This document shows positions 1 to 10,451 of a stretch of 64,000 nt of DNA, piece after piece; within the stretch, counting starts at the first letter, position 1; each line of letters opens with the position of its first letter. The stretch lies in contig CM070592.1 of assembly GCA_036346355.1 (NCBI GenBank), forward strand, positions 38,156,193-38,220,192, in the 5' to 3' direction. The notes beneath the pieces were generated by a model, which was not told where the DNA came from, ran no database searches, and worked only from the letters and a program-made list of their open reading frames with translations. A program made the translations under genes and the position numbers. This DNA is from Rhipidocladum racemiflorum (taxonomy: Eukaryota; Streptophyta; Magnoliopsida; Poales; Poaceae).

Positions 1-1300
1 TAGTCTGTTACTTGATATTCTGCTATATAAGCCGGGGATCGTAACATGTAAACATAAGAAGCAAAGCAAGAGCGCAATAAGACATACAAGAAAAAATTGC
101 CTCAATTTTTTTGGCGTACTGTTCCAACAACAGATCTCTCACTCTAAGGTCCGTGGGGAACAAACTCAGAACCCAAGTTAGCAAGTCACCTACTCATCTC
201 GGTGTTGCGGATGGCGAGGAGGTTAGCGATGACAGCAACATCGGTGGCTGTAACATTCCAAAAAGGAGTCTAAAAGAAATTGTGCATTTAAAAATTTAGA
301 TTGAGCCAAAAATCTGAAATTATAATTTTTATTCTTCAATTTGGAATTAATTCAAAAAGAAAATCAATTAGTGAAATGGTAATAAGATAGAAAGTAAAAG
401 AGTAAAAGTAGATTAGTAATAAAACTTTACCCTAAAGTAACTTTGTTCTGTAAATAGATTTTTACTAAGATAAAAAGGTAGGATTCAAAATTTAATGAGA
501 TGAAATGGTTAATATTCACTGATTTGACAACCTAATGTCAGATTAAATGAAAATTTTAGTAACTTACATAAGGCTGAAAATTTTACCATATACTCTTATC
601 TGTAATTTATACCTATGGTAAAAATATTAGAAAATAATATTGCATTTTAGTGCCTGTAGAAATTAAAACATTGGAATTGTGAAAATATGAGGAATTCACC
701 AGAAGAATTATTACAACTTAAATGTTTATCAAATAAATCTGAAATTTTTACTAAAGATCCCAAATATCATTTTAGACACTATATAAATTTATAAAAAAAT
801 TAATAATACATTTTGATCCCTAAAATAAATCAAAAACCGAAAATTAGATTTTGAAACTTACTCTGTTGTCAGATTTTTATAAAATAAAATATAGGGTATT
901 TTATCTTGAAAGTTTTACAGTACCGAAATAACTCTCTCAAGATCTTAAAATAAAAGTTTGTGAAGATCTGGAGTAGATTTGACTGGGCATTTAATTGCCT
1001 TTTGCCGCTGTCCGGAGGAAACCGAGTTGGATTTAAATCCTCCGTCACTTCCAGGCGGGCCCAGAAGCATGTAGGAGACCACCGTCAGGCTTGGCACCGT
1101 TAGAATGGCCGCTCACTGCCGTGTGGGTTCTGGCCCCACTCGTTAGTTCTTTTCTCCTCTCTTCTTCCTCCTTTGTTCTCTCTCTCTGTGCAGCCGATCA
1201 AAGCGACCGACTGAACATGCTCCACCGTCTGCCGCTTTGCCTCTTGATCTGTGCTGACTTCGTGGGAACTTGGAGCTGCCCATTCCCTGCTCGTCGCCTT
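1..1300. other. AT-rich intergenic stretch, no gene seen
   Basis: No coding signal is supportable. The first 100 bases contain a TATA-like CTATATAAG followed by purine-rich sequence, which could be the end of an LTR cut by the window edge, but no matching partner is seen. From about 300 to 960 the sequence is very AT-rich. From about 1000 to 1300 it becomes GC-richer with CT-rich runs. An open frame at 1091-1435 runs into the Helitron and has no recognisable domain. Confidence 0.5.
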
Positions 1301-1462
1301 GTTGAGCCATGCCTCATCTCTACTATTCTAAAGCATCACTTGGTGGCAGTGGTCCGTTCTTTCCACGTCATTAATTGTCGCTTAATTGCCCTGCTTAATT
1401 GCCCTACGCAAGAAACGAAGTGTTGCTTTAATTAGCCAGCTTTCGCAAGAAACGAAGCGTTA

Positions 1463-1744
1463 GGGCATCTCCAATGGTGTAGTCAACTACTAGCTATAAG
1501 AAGTGTACATGTCATCTATAGATAGCTAATAGACAACCTCTCCAATGGACTAGCTATAGCATTGTCTACAAAATTAAATATGGACCCATATGTAAGAGGT
1601 GATAAATGCCTTGGAATCAGCTATAGCCTGGCTATAAGTTAGTAGTAAGCCAATATCTCTCTCTTCCTTTTCTCTCATCCACCTAAGCAAAATGCTAAGT
1701 TGGCACCTTTATAGCTAGCTGAAGTGGCACCATTGGAGATGCCC
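1463..1744. mobile_element. Tourist-like MITE, copy 1
   Basis: The terminal inverted repeats are GGGCATCTCCAATGGTG and CACCATTGGAGATGCCC. The left flank is TTA, the target used by PIF/Harbinger-type elements. The right flank is TGA because the repeat junction abuts the MITE end. Length is 282 bp and there is no coding capacity. Confidence 0.85.
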
Positions 1745-1904
1745 TGAGCCATGCCTCATCTCTACTATTCTAAAGCATCACTTGGTGGCAGTGGTCCGTT
1801 CTTCCCACGTCATTAATTGTCGCTTAATTACCCTGTTTAATTGCCCTACGCAAGAAACGAAGTGTTGCTTTAATTAGCCAGCTTTCGCAAGAAACGAAGC
1901 GTTA

Positions 1905-2186
1905 GGGCATCTCCAATGGTGTAGTCAACTACTAGCTATAAGAAGTGTACATGTCATCTATAGATAGCTAATAGACAACCTCTCCAATGGACTAGCTATA
2001 GCATTGTCTACAAAATTAAATATGGACCCATATGTAAGAGGTGATAAATGCCTTGGAATCAGCTATAGCCTGGCTATAAGTTAGTAGTAAGCCAATATCT
2101 CTCTCTTCCTTTTCTCTCATCCACCTAAGCAAAATGCTAAGTTGGCACCTTTATAGCTAGCTGAAGTGGCACCATTGGAGATGCCC
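1905..2186. mobile_element. Tourist-like MITE, copy 2
   Basis: Second copy of the 282-bp MITE, with the same terminal inverted repeats and nearly the same sequence as copy 1. It is flanked on the right by the TGAGCC repeat junction, so it was copied as part of the 442-bp block rather than by a separate transposition. Confidence 0.85.
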
Positions 2187-2346
2187 TGAGCCATGCCTCA
2201 TCTCTACTATTCTAAAGCATCACTTGGTGGCAGTGGTCCGTTCTTTCCACGTCATTAATTGTCGCTTAATTGCCCTGCTTAATTGCCCTACGCAAGAAAC
2301 GAAGTGTTGCTTTAATTAGCCAGCTTTCGCAAGAAACGAAGCGTTA

Positions 2347-2626
2347 GGGCATCTCCAATGGTGTAGTCAACTACTAGCTATAAGAAGTGTACATGTCATC
2401 TATAGATAGCTAATAGACAACCTCTCCAATGGACTAGCTATAGCATTGTCTACAAAATTAAATATGGGCCCATATGTAAGAGGTGATAAATGCCTTGGAA
2501 TCAACTATAGCCTGGCTATAAGTTAGTAGTAAGCATATATCTCTCTTCCTTTTCTCTCATCCACCTAAGCAAAATGCTGAGTTGACACCCTTATAGCTAG
2601 CTGAAGTGGCACCATTGGAGATGCCC
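2347..2626. mobile_element. Tourist-like MITE, copy 3, with intact TSD
   Basis: Third copy, 280 bp. Only this copy has TTA on both sides (2344-2346 and 2627-2629), the expected 3-bp TSD. It therefore marks the original right-hand insertion junction. It carries a few private changes such as GGGCCC in place of GGACCC. Confidence 0.88.
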
Positions 2627-2731
2627 TTAAAGATAGATGTTTGATCTTGTGAAATAATTTTTTTTATTTTTTAATCTTTATTTTTCGTTATCAATTTTGT
2701 TTTTCGTAGCAACGCACGGGCATGTAACTAG

Positions 2732-3143
2732 TCAATCATCATGGAGGAGTTAGTGCGCTGCATGCTTGACCACCATAGTCTCCCACCGTCTCACCGCCGA
2801 ACGATGCAAATCCATCCCTCTGGTCGAACCGCTTTTCATTTGCTATAAGGCAAAATATCAAGTGCAATTAAAGTTTTCGTGCAACTCTATAAAAAAATGT
2901 TTCAAAAAATTCTGAAAAAAATCATAGATGTACATCTCAACTTACTCCATCTACGTAAGATGCAGTCCACTCCATCGCAACCTGTTTTCGGTGACATTGC
3001 ATCGCCTCGCCGCGGGTGAACCGCCTGAACTTCTCTTTCTCTGCTTGCAGCGGTGACGACCGGAGAAGATAACTGCATTGCCTTCTTCCTGCTTCGACCG
3101 AACTACACGCTGCATGCAAAGGAGAACAAGTGGTATTAGCTCA
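2732..3143. other. Intergenic, no feature supported
   Basis: Mixed-composition sequence after the Helitron. A short minus-strand open frame at 2937-3119 has no recognisable motif. I see no RNA gene or repeat. Confidence 0.4.
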
Positions 3144-3144
3144 A

Positions 3145-3548
3145 GGCCATGTTTGGATGGACTAAAACTAATTGTTAGCTGACTAATGGCTAGAGCTAAT
3201 TGTTAGCCAGCTAATAATTAGTTCATCTAAAATTAGCCTAGGGCTGTTTGGATACATGGCTAATGGTTGGGCTAATTTATTAGAAAAGTCATGTTTGCCC
3301 CTCATAACGGACTGGGGAGTGAACGCACGGGTGAGGAAGTGAGGATAAGGTCAACGCGAGGGTATTTCAGACTTTTTTCAGCGTGTTACCTACTATTAGC
3401 CCAAATTAGCTCCCCTCCACCAGCTAATGGACTAATTGTTAGCTGAGGGGTTGACTAAAAATTAGCCCACCTATTAGTCTTCCTGTTTGGATAGACTAGG
3501 ACTAATTTTTAGCCAGCTAACAATTAGTCCAAGGATCCAAACATGGCC
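3145..3548. mobile_element. MITE with GGCCATGTTTGGAT inverted ends
   Basis: The left end GGCCATGTTTGGAT is matched by ATCCAAACATGGCC at the right end. The homology continues inward through repeated TTAGCTG/CAGCTAA words, so most of the element can fold back. The flanks are CAA and TAA, consistent with a mutated TTA/TAA-type TSD. An inner CTGTTTGGATA word near 3245 and 3483 suggests a nested or rearranged relative. Confidence 0.7.
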
Positions 3549-3579
3549 TAAATATTGTGGCACGCCCACATATCACAAG

Positions 3580-3812
3580 TGAAGCCGTGGCCTATTGGTA
3601 AGAGCTCTTGTGCCTGACTCATTGTACCCGGGATCGACTTGCACCCTTACGTCAACTTGTTTGCCTTTTTCCTCTATTTTCTAGTTACCCCTTGCATATT
3701 ACCTCAAGTGGATTGCTTAATTGTGTCCACCCATGAAACAACGTAGCACAGTGGCACTTGCCCTGTTCTATGATTCGGCAGGTCCCCGGTTCGAATCTTG
3801 AAGAAGCCAATT
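3580..3812 (+). repeat. Two degenerate tRNA-like segments, SINE-like
   Basis: The first segment (about 3583-3652) has an A-box-like TGGCCTATTGG and a B-box-like GGGATCGACT. The second (about 3741-3812) has TAGCACAGTGG and GGTTCGAATCT (3788-3798), followed by a run of T that would end Pol III transcription. Neither folds as a full tRNA by eye, so I do not call a tRNA gene. They look like tRNA-derived SINE heads or old tRNA relics. Confidence 0.4.
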
Positions 3813-3839
3813 TTTTTTTTTTCTATTTTGCCCTATTTA

Positions 3840-6800
3840 ATTCTCCCTCCCATATCTTTTGCTAGGAAGCTACAAATTAAACAAAATAAATTTCTAAATT
3901 CGTAATATGATCCCTAGTTTCTGTTTATGCAAAAATAATGAAGATTTGACCTCTGTTTGAATTTTGAATTTGAATTTAAAGTTTATGTCTAAAAATAGGT
4001 TACATGCAAAATTTGTGTAAATGAACTCCAAATCTTTTGCTAGGAAGCTACAAATTCAACAAAATAAATTTCCAAATTCGTAATATGATCCCTAGTTTCT
4101 GTTTATGCAAAAATAATGAAGATTTGACCTCTGTTTGAATTTTGAATTTGAATTTAAAGTTTATGTCTAAAAATAGGTTACATGCAAAATTTGTGTAAAT
4201 GAACTCCAAATCTAGTGCAACAAATTTTGTTAGGTTCCTCAGACCATAAGCAAACCACATATATAAAAATATTTAGACTTAGATTCAATTTGCCTTGAAA
4301 TAATAAATAGATTAAGTTTCTATGCCTTTTAGACTTAAATAATTATAAGTATTGCAATACATTCAAAATATAGTGAGAACAATTTGTAAGCTTTATTAAT
4401 ACCATAGAACCCTATCACGCTTAAGATAATTCTTATTCGATCAAGCTTGATATAAAGTTATAATGAATAGGTGTTAGATGCATAAAAATTTAGTATAAAG
4501 TCTTAATGCATAGTTATGGGAAAACATCGCATATTAAGAACAAACTTTAAAACACTATTGGAGGTATCCCCTGCTAGTCCTTGAAGAATAATTAGATAAA
4601 CTTGTAAGGTGTTGTCGCATACATGAAACAAAAACTAAATCGTTATGGTATAGACTTTAGTAATGCTTCAGCCTTTTCAGCAATCCATATAATATCTCGT
4701 CTAAATGCAAATTTTAGGAAAAATAGCCCAAACTTGCTCTTTAGTATATGGACTACCATATTCTGAGAAAATATTTGATTACAACATGCTTTGCATCTGA
4801 ATCCTATTAGAGCAAAAATCCTAAGTGTTATAATCATCAATCATGCATGTTGTGAATAGTTAAGCATAGTATAGCCGTCGGCCAAGACACTTATATCGTA
4901 AAAATCATCCGAAAACCATGTAGGTTAAATCGGTAACTCTAATACAGTAAACGTCACCTTAATACTTAAAAGTCAATACTGCCAGGAAAACAATAACATT
5001 TTTATTAATGTCTTAATTTTATTAATTTAAACAATCTTAACTTCTTGAATTCGTCAAATAAGAATAAACAATTCATAAAATGGGTAACGGTGTAGCCTGG
5101 ACTGTCAGTAAGAAATTCAAATGAAAAGAGGGTTTATAATGCAACCATAACCTTAAATCACTCCTGTCTTATGTTATGGATTTATATTTGATTCTTCTGT
5201 TTGTATTCTTTTTGCCTCGTTGGAATTTATCTGATTGGAGTTTATTGTCATTTGCTATGTTCTCGCGGTATGACGGATAGAACTTGACGTAACCGACGTT
5301 ATCATTAGACGATCCCAAACGAGTTCTCGATGACGACTCCAACTACTCCAAGCTGCGACTCCAAATTCATCGTAAACAACGTATAGCAAGGCAAGCACCT
5401 CCTTGACCATATTGATCCCAGTTTTCATAAATGATTTCATAACTGTTTTCCTGCATGCTATACCTGTTAAAATGTTAATTTGTGGGGTACGGTAGTTACA
5501 CCCGTCATTATGGATTTCCTTAATCAAATGTTGACATGAGATCCATTGAAACCTTAGCTTATGGGATAAGTTGTGAACATGAAATATGGGTATAGTCGTG
5601 ATATATTAACACATGCTTAGATGTGCTTAGAATGGTTAATTTACATGTCTACATGTTTAAAAGGTTGGACATGACAATAAAGGATACCGATATATTGATA
5701 AAAATGAAAATAAAACTATGATTTAGACGTGGCGATTATTGGCAATAGCCGGATGTGCGAGGGTGTTCCTGCACGTAGCTAGGGGGAGATTATCGCTCGG
5801 GTGGATTAAGGACCGAACGTAGTGTTGTATGCTCCAAGTAATACCGTGCAACCACAAGTGCTGGAATGGGACAGCCTTAACTTATTAAATTATTTGGAAC
5901 TAGCTTTGCACATTGGCAGGCCGTAGTAGCACGGGCTTCTGGATTTAAGTTGCTCGTAGGGGTGTCCACACAGAGGTGTGGGTCAAATACATACCAATGC
6001 AACGGTGTACGCTTTACTAATGGGGAGAAATGAGCCGTGTATACGATGTCCTTCTGCCGCCATTAGTAAGGGTTAACGTCACCGGGTTGGTGCAAAGCTA
6101 GGTTCATATAATTGAACGGTTTCGTTATGAACTCCCCACGGACATACCAAAGGAAGTGTGTCTTATACTTATAAGCTTTGCAAAAAGGAAGAACATATCT
6201 TGTGGGTAAAGCTGTACAACTCTGCAAAAGTAAAAACTAATCGATTAGCCGCGCTCTCGGTTATGAGCACTTGGTGAACTTGTACTAGTTAGATGTTTTT
6301 GAAGTTTTCATATAAATGGAAAGAAATAAAGATTTTGGTAATAGAAGTTACCCTACAGATGACTTAATGCTTGACATTCGTTGGCAAGATTGAGTTCAAC
6401 TGTCATGCCTTGTGTTGGCAGTTAAGATAAATTCTTGCCACGTGCTGGCAATGGTTTTATGCCATGTATTGGCATTGGTTATATTGATTCTCACATTCAT
6501 GGAGGAATGGTGAGATGTTTCGTATTCGTTCACCAGTTCATTATTTTATATACCTGTTAAATTGCTTTTATTCAATTTCGCTTTCAATTTATGATTCAGT
6601 ATTTAAATTCAATTTAGCTTTACGCAAAACAACCGTAGAAACCCACTTTCTATTCAGCTTGCATATATTTCAGGTTTTGCAAACACTTCAAGTCTTGCTA
6701 AGTACGCAATGTACTCACCCTTGCTATCGTTGTTGTTTTTAGGTGAATATCTCGACAGATCGTACTTGACGCAGGTTACGGGATACTGACGATGATTTTA

Positions 6801-7036
6801 TCTAGAGTTTATACCTTGTCAGTTGCCTTAGGGATTGGATGGGCATACTATAAGACTTCTATTTCTTCTGCTGTATATTTCTAACTTGTAATATTATAGT
6901 TGTTGTATTACAAAATTGTATGGCTGTGATTTCCATTTGTATGTACGTGCTAGCTACTGATCTAGGGACTAGCACAGAAAGCGCATTAGAACCTTTCTTT
7001 TACAGTACATTATGTGTAAAAGGGAGGATCTTCACA
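3840..7036 (+). mobile_element. Long LTR, copy 1 (5' edge uncertain)
   Basis: The right boundary is clear: the LTR ends TTCACA at 7036, followed by a 2-base spacer and the primer binding site. The left boundary is uncertain. Homology to the LTRs at 24.3-26.7 kb and 54.3-60.4 kb (both inverted relative to this one) can be followed by eye to about 3840. Shared landmarks are the GGCAAGCACC region near 5390, the cluster of short words around 5950-6200, and the GGGACTAGCACAG terminal part near 6963. No coding sequence is supported, and short ORFs inside it are incidental. Confidence 0.7.
3854..4213. repeat. 178-bp tandem duplication
   Basis: The block starting ATCTTTTGCTAGGAAGC at 3854 recurs at 4032 with only a few differences. 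It lies inside the 5' part of the long LTR copy 1, and the related LTR at 57.7-58.0 kb appears to have the block once. Confidence 0.9.
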
Positions 7037-7038
7037 GA

Positions 7039-7050
7039 TGGTATCAGAGC
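7039..7050 (+). other. Primer binding site for initiator methionine tRNA
   Basis: TGGTATCAGAGC, complementary to the 3' end of plant initiator methionine tRNA, lies two bases after the LTR end. It fixes both the orientation and the LTR boundary. Confidence 0.85.
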
Positions 7051-7690
7051 TATACTGACTGCAGGATAAACCCTAGATAGAATTATTGTTAGCATAGTAC
7101 TGGGAAACTCAAGATATTATTTTTGAAAAGATAAATAAAAAGAGTAGTATTATATATATATACTCTTTTGCCATACATAGAATTTTTCTCCTTATCTATA
7201 TGCTCTTCTCTCTTATTTGATTTTTTGTATATTCTTTCCCTCTGTTAGATTCTCTTTTCTCACCTCTATATACATTCTTATTCTTTCTATGAGGATATCT
7301 CTTCTTATCCTTGATCTTAATATGTGATACAACAATTCTTTCCAAAATAATTTTGTTAGCCAGTTAACACAACTACAATACCATCTGTGAAGATCCTCCA
7401 ACTACGCTAGCTCTCCAACTTCGTCAAGCTTTGGATCATCATCATCAACAAGTGGTGCAAGAATTCAAAGGAACTCATCGTCGCCGAGTAAACTGCCTGA
7501 AGGCCAATATCATCCATCTACGAGTAACACTAGCAACACAGTGAGACTTTGGTGTAAGTTACGCAGGACTAGGTTAGCAAAGAAAAGAACTCCAGAACAC
7601 CTAGTGACCGTTCTTTCTATTGTTGAGCTTCTGTTGATAACTTTTGTATTGCTCCCCGGGATGTACTCATGAATGCTCAATATGAGACTA
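7051..7690 (+). mobile_element. Internal 5' leader of LTR element, truncated
   Basis: Sequence after the primer site matches the leader at 50246-50650 in several blocks, including the GGATCATCATCATC and GGTGCAAGAA parts near 7430-7460. It lacks gag. A 22-bp inverted copy of the LTR end plus primer site is found at 7378-7399. Confidence 0.6.
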
Positions 7691-7701
7691 AAACTTCACG
7701 A

Positions 7702-8700
7702 TGTCACAGCCCTTAGATTGATAAAACATAATTAAGAAATTCTAATGAATGGAACATTATTTTCTACTAAATAAAAGATAGTTATAGAATTATATTTCTA
7801 TATAGTCATCTTCTCTCTTCTAAAATAGAGATGGACTAGTAAGATAGACTTTTAAACAAAATAATGTTGCTTAAAGTGAATTGACTTGAACTTCTAAAAT
7901 ATTCCTAGTACCTAACTTATCTTTTCTTCCTGTAGAACTTCTCACCTGTGTAATAGTCTTCTCTAACCTTTATAGATAAAGCTAATGCTTAGTTTGAAGC
8001 CTCGCGACATTAAAGGCCACTCGCATCAGACAACAAGAGCATCTCCAAGACCTAGCTCCAGAAGAATAAATGCTGTAGTCTACATCACTACCCTTAGACG
8101 TGTCCGAGCCTACATCATTTACTATAAAAGAACCAAAGATACCTAAGCCGCTGTAGGATTGTCGCTAACCGACTTCTCCACATGTAATAATTAATCCTGT
8201 CTCGGAACCTGAATAATCTCCACCTCGTCGCCTTACCCTAGAATGAGATCATGTCGTTATTATAAATAATGTCAGGTCAAATAAAAATGTATAAGAATAG
8301 GATAATTAAGTAGAAACTTGGAATTCCTTGTTCTTTAAATTTTGGAAATGTGGTCTCTTGTGTTGTTATTCTTTGTTGTAAGATTTTGTGTGCTAATCCG
8401 GATTGCTCTCGCGGATACTAAACTAGTTGGTAGAAAATTCGCGATAGACAATCTTCAAAAATAATAATAATGATGATAGAGATTTATACTTTTAATGAAT
8501 GAAAAGTACACCCAAACTAAATAATTTCTTATAACCCTCTCATTCCCTTTTTATTATAGAAACTTTAAATAATAAAAATTTTAGCGAACGAAATGTTGCC
8601 TTGTAACCAAACTAAATCTCATCTTACCCCTTTCTTTGTCTATTCACCCTTCCTTAGTAATTCTAGGTTGTGTATCTCCATCTTAGATCTTAGCCATTTC
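7702..8700 (+). mobile_element. Possible further LTR fragment
   Basis: TGTCACAGCCC at 7702 resembles the TGTNACNCCC start of large grass LTRs and follows directly on the truncated leader. The right end cannot be set. The stretch is AT-rich without coding signal. Confidence 0.3.
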
Positions 8701-9470
8701 TTGTTTATCCATAACAAACGACAAACAACCTTTTTCTATTTAGATTGGTGAAAAAAAAGCCAAAACAAACAAACCCTACATAACATACCTCCAAATTCTT
8801 TTTCTATTCAGATTGGTTCAATACCAGTCTTCTAAATAGCTACCTGTAGTTATGCTATAGCCTTTTTAAACCCCGAACGCAAAGCTACATGCTAGTGTTT
8901 TTCTATATTAGCTACAAATACTATAGCTAGCACTAGTTCTACTATATGCTGTAGCTTATAGCTAGCGATTGCTCTGCTATTCTATATTGGTACTTATGAG
9001 CTAAAACAGTTAGCCTATTTTGAAATCAAATATTACTAAAAGCTTGAATACATTTTTTATAAGTCTAAACTATAAAAAGACATAGTTAAATGCATGCATG
9101 CACTAGCGCTCTCTACCTTCCTGCATGTATAGGTATCCTATTCCTCCCGCCCGTGTTCTAACTTGTTTTTAATAAAGGTATTTTTTTTTGTTGTAGAACG
9201 ATGACTCTGACCATAATGCGCCGATCAAATATTAAAAACAATCAAGGGAGCACACAAGATCTAAAAAAAGCAAAATTGTTATCTCTTTATTAGATTAATT
9301 CTTTTATACAAATGTGCCATATTTATAACGAAAGCCAATAAAGGATATATTCGGATTCGCATAAAACTAGATAAAGTTTAAACATATTTAAATAATCATG
9401 ACTAAAAGTTCTACTATATCTCAACAATTTTATCCCTTTCTTTTATTGATTGGGTAAGTACGCCATGTAA
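8701..9470. other. Intergenic, AT-rich, no feature supported
   Basis: It contains repeated CTATAGC/GCTATAG words around 8830-8970 that suggest an old foldback element, but no clean terminal repeats or TSD can be set. Confidence 0.35.
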
Positions 9471-9970
9471 TTATGGCCCGTTTGGGAATCTTTGGCTATG
9501 CCTAGCTTTTACTAGAGAAAGGTTGTCCAAGCCTAGAAAGGTTACAACTAAGGCTATTCACAATGCAAAGTATCATACTCCAATATCTAAGAATGCCACA
9601 TAGGATGAAAAGTATGATACTGCATTGAAGAAACACTCTCTACAATGCATAGTATCATACTTATATGGTTAAAATAATTAATTGGTGTGATGTTGTGTCT
9701 ATGAAAGTGGACCCAATGCGTTAGATTCTGTGCCACAGCCTAAGATATCGTGCCAAAGCAGTATCTTGCTCAAGATACAGCTTTCTTCTCCCTCCTATTT
9801 AATGCTTTGCCACATCAGCAAAAAATCCTATGTGGCATCTATTTAATGAGTATGATACTACCCATTGGGAATAGCCTAAGTTATACGTAACTATGGCCCG
9901 TTTGGGAATCTTTGGCTCTGCCTAGCTTTTATTAGAAAAGGTTGTCCAAGGCTAGAAAGGTTACAACTAA
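9471..9970. repeat. Direct repeats of about 80 bp flanking a MITE
   Basis: The block TATGGCCCGTTTGGGAATC...GGTTACAACTAAG occurs at about 9473-9552 and again at about 9893-9972 with few changes. The MITE 9552-9876 sits at the end of the first block, so a short tandem duplication was split by insertion. Confidence 0.85.
9552..9876. mobile_element. Tourist-like MITE upstream of SMC5
   Basis: The ends are GGCTATTCACAATG and CATTGGGAATAGCC, and the TSD is TAA on both sides (9549-9551 and 9877-9879). Internal GTATCATAC/GTATGATAC words repeat in both orientations. Length is 325 bp, non-coding. Confidence 0.85.
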
Positions 9971-9979
9971 GTTAAGGTA

Positions 9980-10246
9980 TACTCCGTCCGTCCAAGTCTA
10001 TAAGATGTCATTTTTATTTTTATAAGGTATACTCTGTCTATAAATATATATCATATTTCATATTACAATACAAAATTAGTGTGATGTTACCTCTATACTC
10101 CTAATAAATATCCATCTCTACTTTACATACTCAACATGTATGTATTAAATATAATGTTTAATAATAATAATTAAAGGTCATCGAATAATTTTGAATATTT
10201 ATAGATGTTAAAAAAAATACGTTATAAACTTGTACGGAGCGAGCAG
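9980..10246. mobile_element. Degenerate Stowaway-like MITE next to the SMC5 promoter
   Basis: The left end TACTCCGTCCGTCC resembles the Stowaway terminus CTCCCTCCGT with its TA target. The right end near 10233-10244 (GTACGGAGCGAG) is a weak inverted match. The middle is AT-rich with TATATATC runs. The right end lies about 200 bp from the SMC5 start codon. Confidence 0.5.
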
Positions 10247-10451
10247 GGTCGAAGCGCTGGAAAATCACATAAGGCAGGCAACGCGGGCCTGGAAATGGGC
10301 CTATGCGGCGGTTTCCAGTTCCAACGCAGTACCTTTATTTCCCCAACCTGCCCGCCTAAAGCCAAGCAAGACATTCCCTCTCTTTCCCCAAATACCTAAC
10401 CTCTCCCTCCCTCCCTCCCTCCCTCCCCATCCCGCCACGGCCGTCGCACGC
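10220..10451 (+). promoter_or_regulatory. SMC5: SMC5 proximal promoter and 5' UTR
   Basis: A TATA-like TTATAAAC occurs near 10224. It is followed by GGGCC and TGGGCC (10296-10301), the site II-type motif common in promoters of plant replication and cell-cycle genes. A (CTCC)n run lies at about 10402-10428, just before the start codon. The transcription start itself is not visible. Confidence 0.45.

Larger units (their letters stand above)
1304..2626. repeat. 442-bp tandem repeat, three copies
   Basis: Copies start at GAGCCATGCC at 1304, 1746 and 2188, exactly 442 bases apart, and the third ends at the MITE end at 2626. Each unit holds 12-13 bases of Helitron flank, about 146 bases of Helitron 5' end, and one complete Tourist-like MITE. 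The copies differ by only a few substitutions: copy 2 has three changes in the flank, and copy 3 carries most of the MITE changes. The expansion is therefore recent. Confidence 0.95.
1317..2731 (+). mobile_element. Non-autonomous Helitron with triplicated 5' end
   Basis: The element starts TCTCTACTATT directly after an A (1316) and ends with CTAG (2728-2731) directly before a T (2732), as expected for Helitron insertion between A and T. The last 28 bases, 2704-2731, fit the grass Helitron 3' consensus, with the core GCAACGCACGGGCA ahead of CTAG. It carries no helicase or Rep coding sequence, so it is non-autonomous. The 5' terminus occurs three times (1317, 1759, 2201) because a 442-bp block containing it is tandemly repeated, while the 3' terminus occurs once. 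Confidence 0.8.

Noticed and set aside
3741..3812. Functional tRNA gene
   Set aside because: The B box is good, but the acceptor stem and anticodon arm do not pair convincingly by eye.
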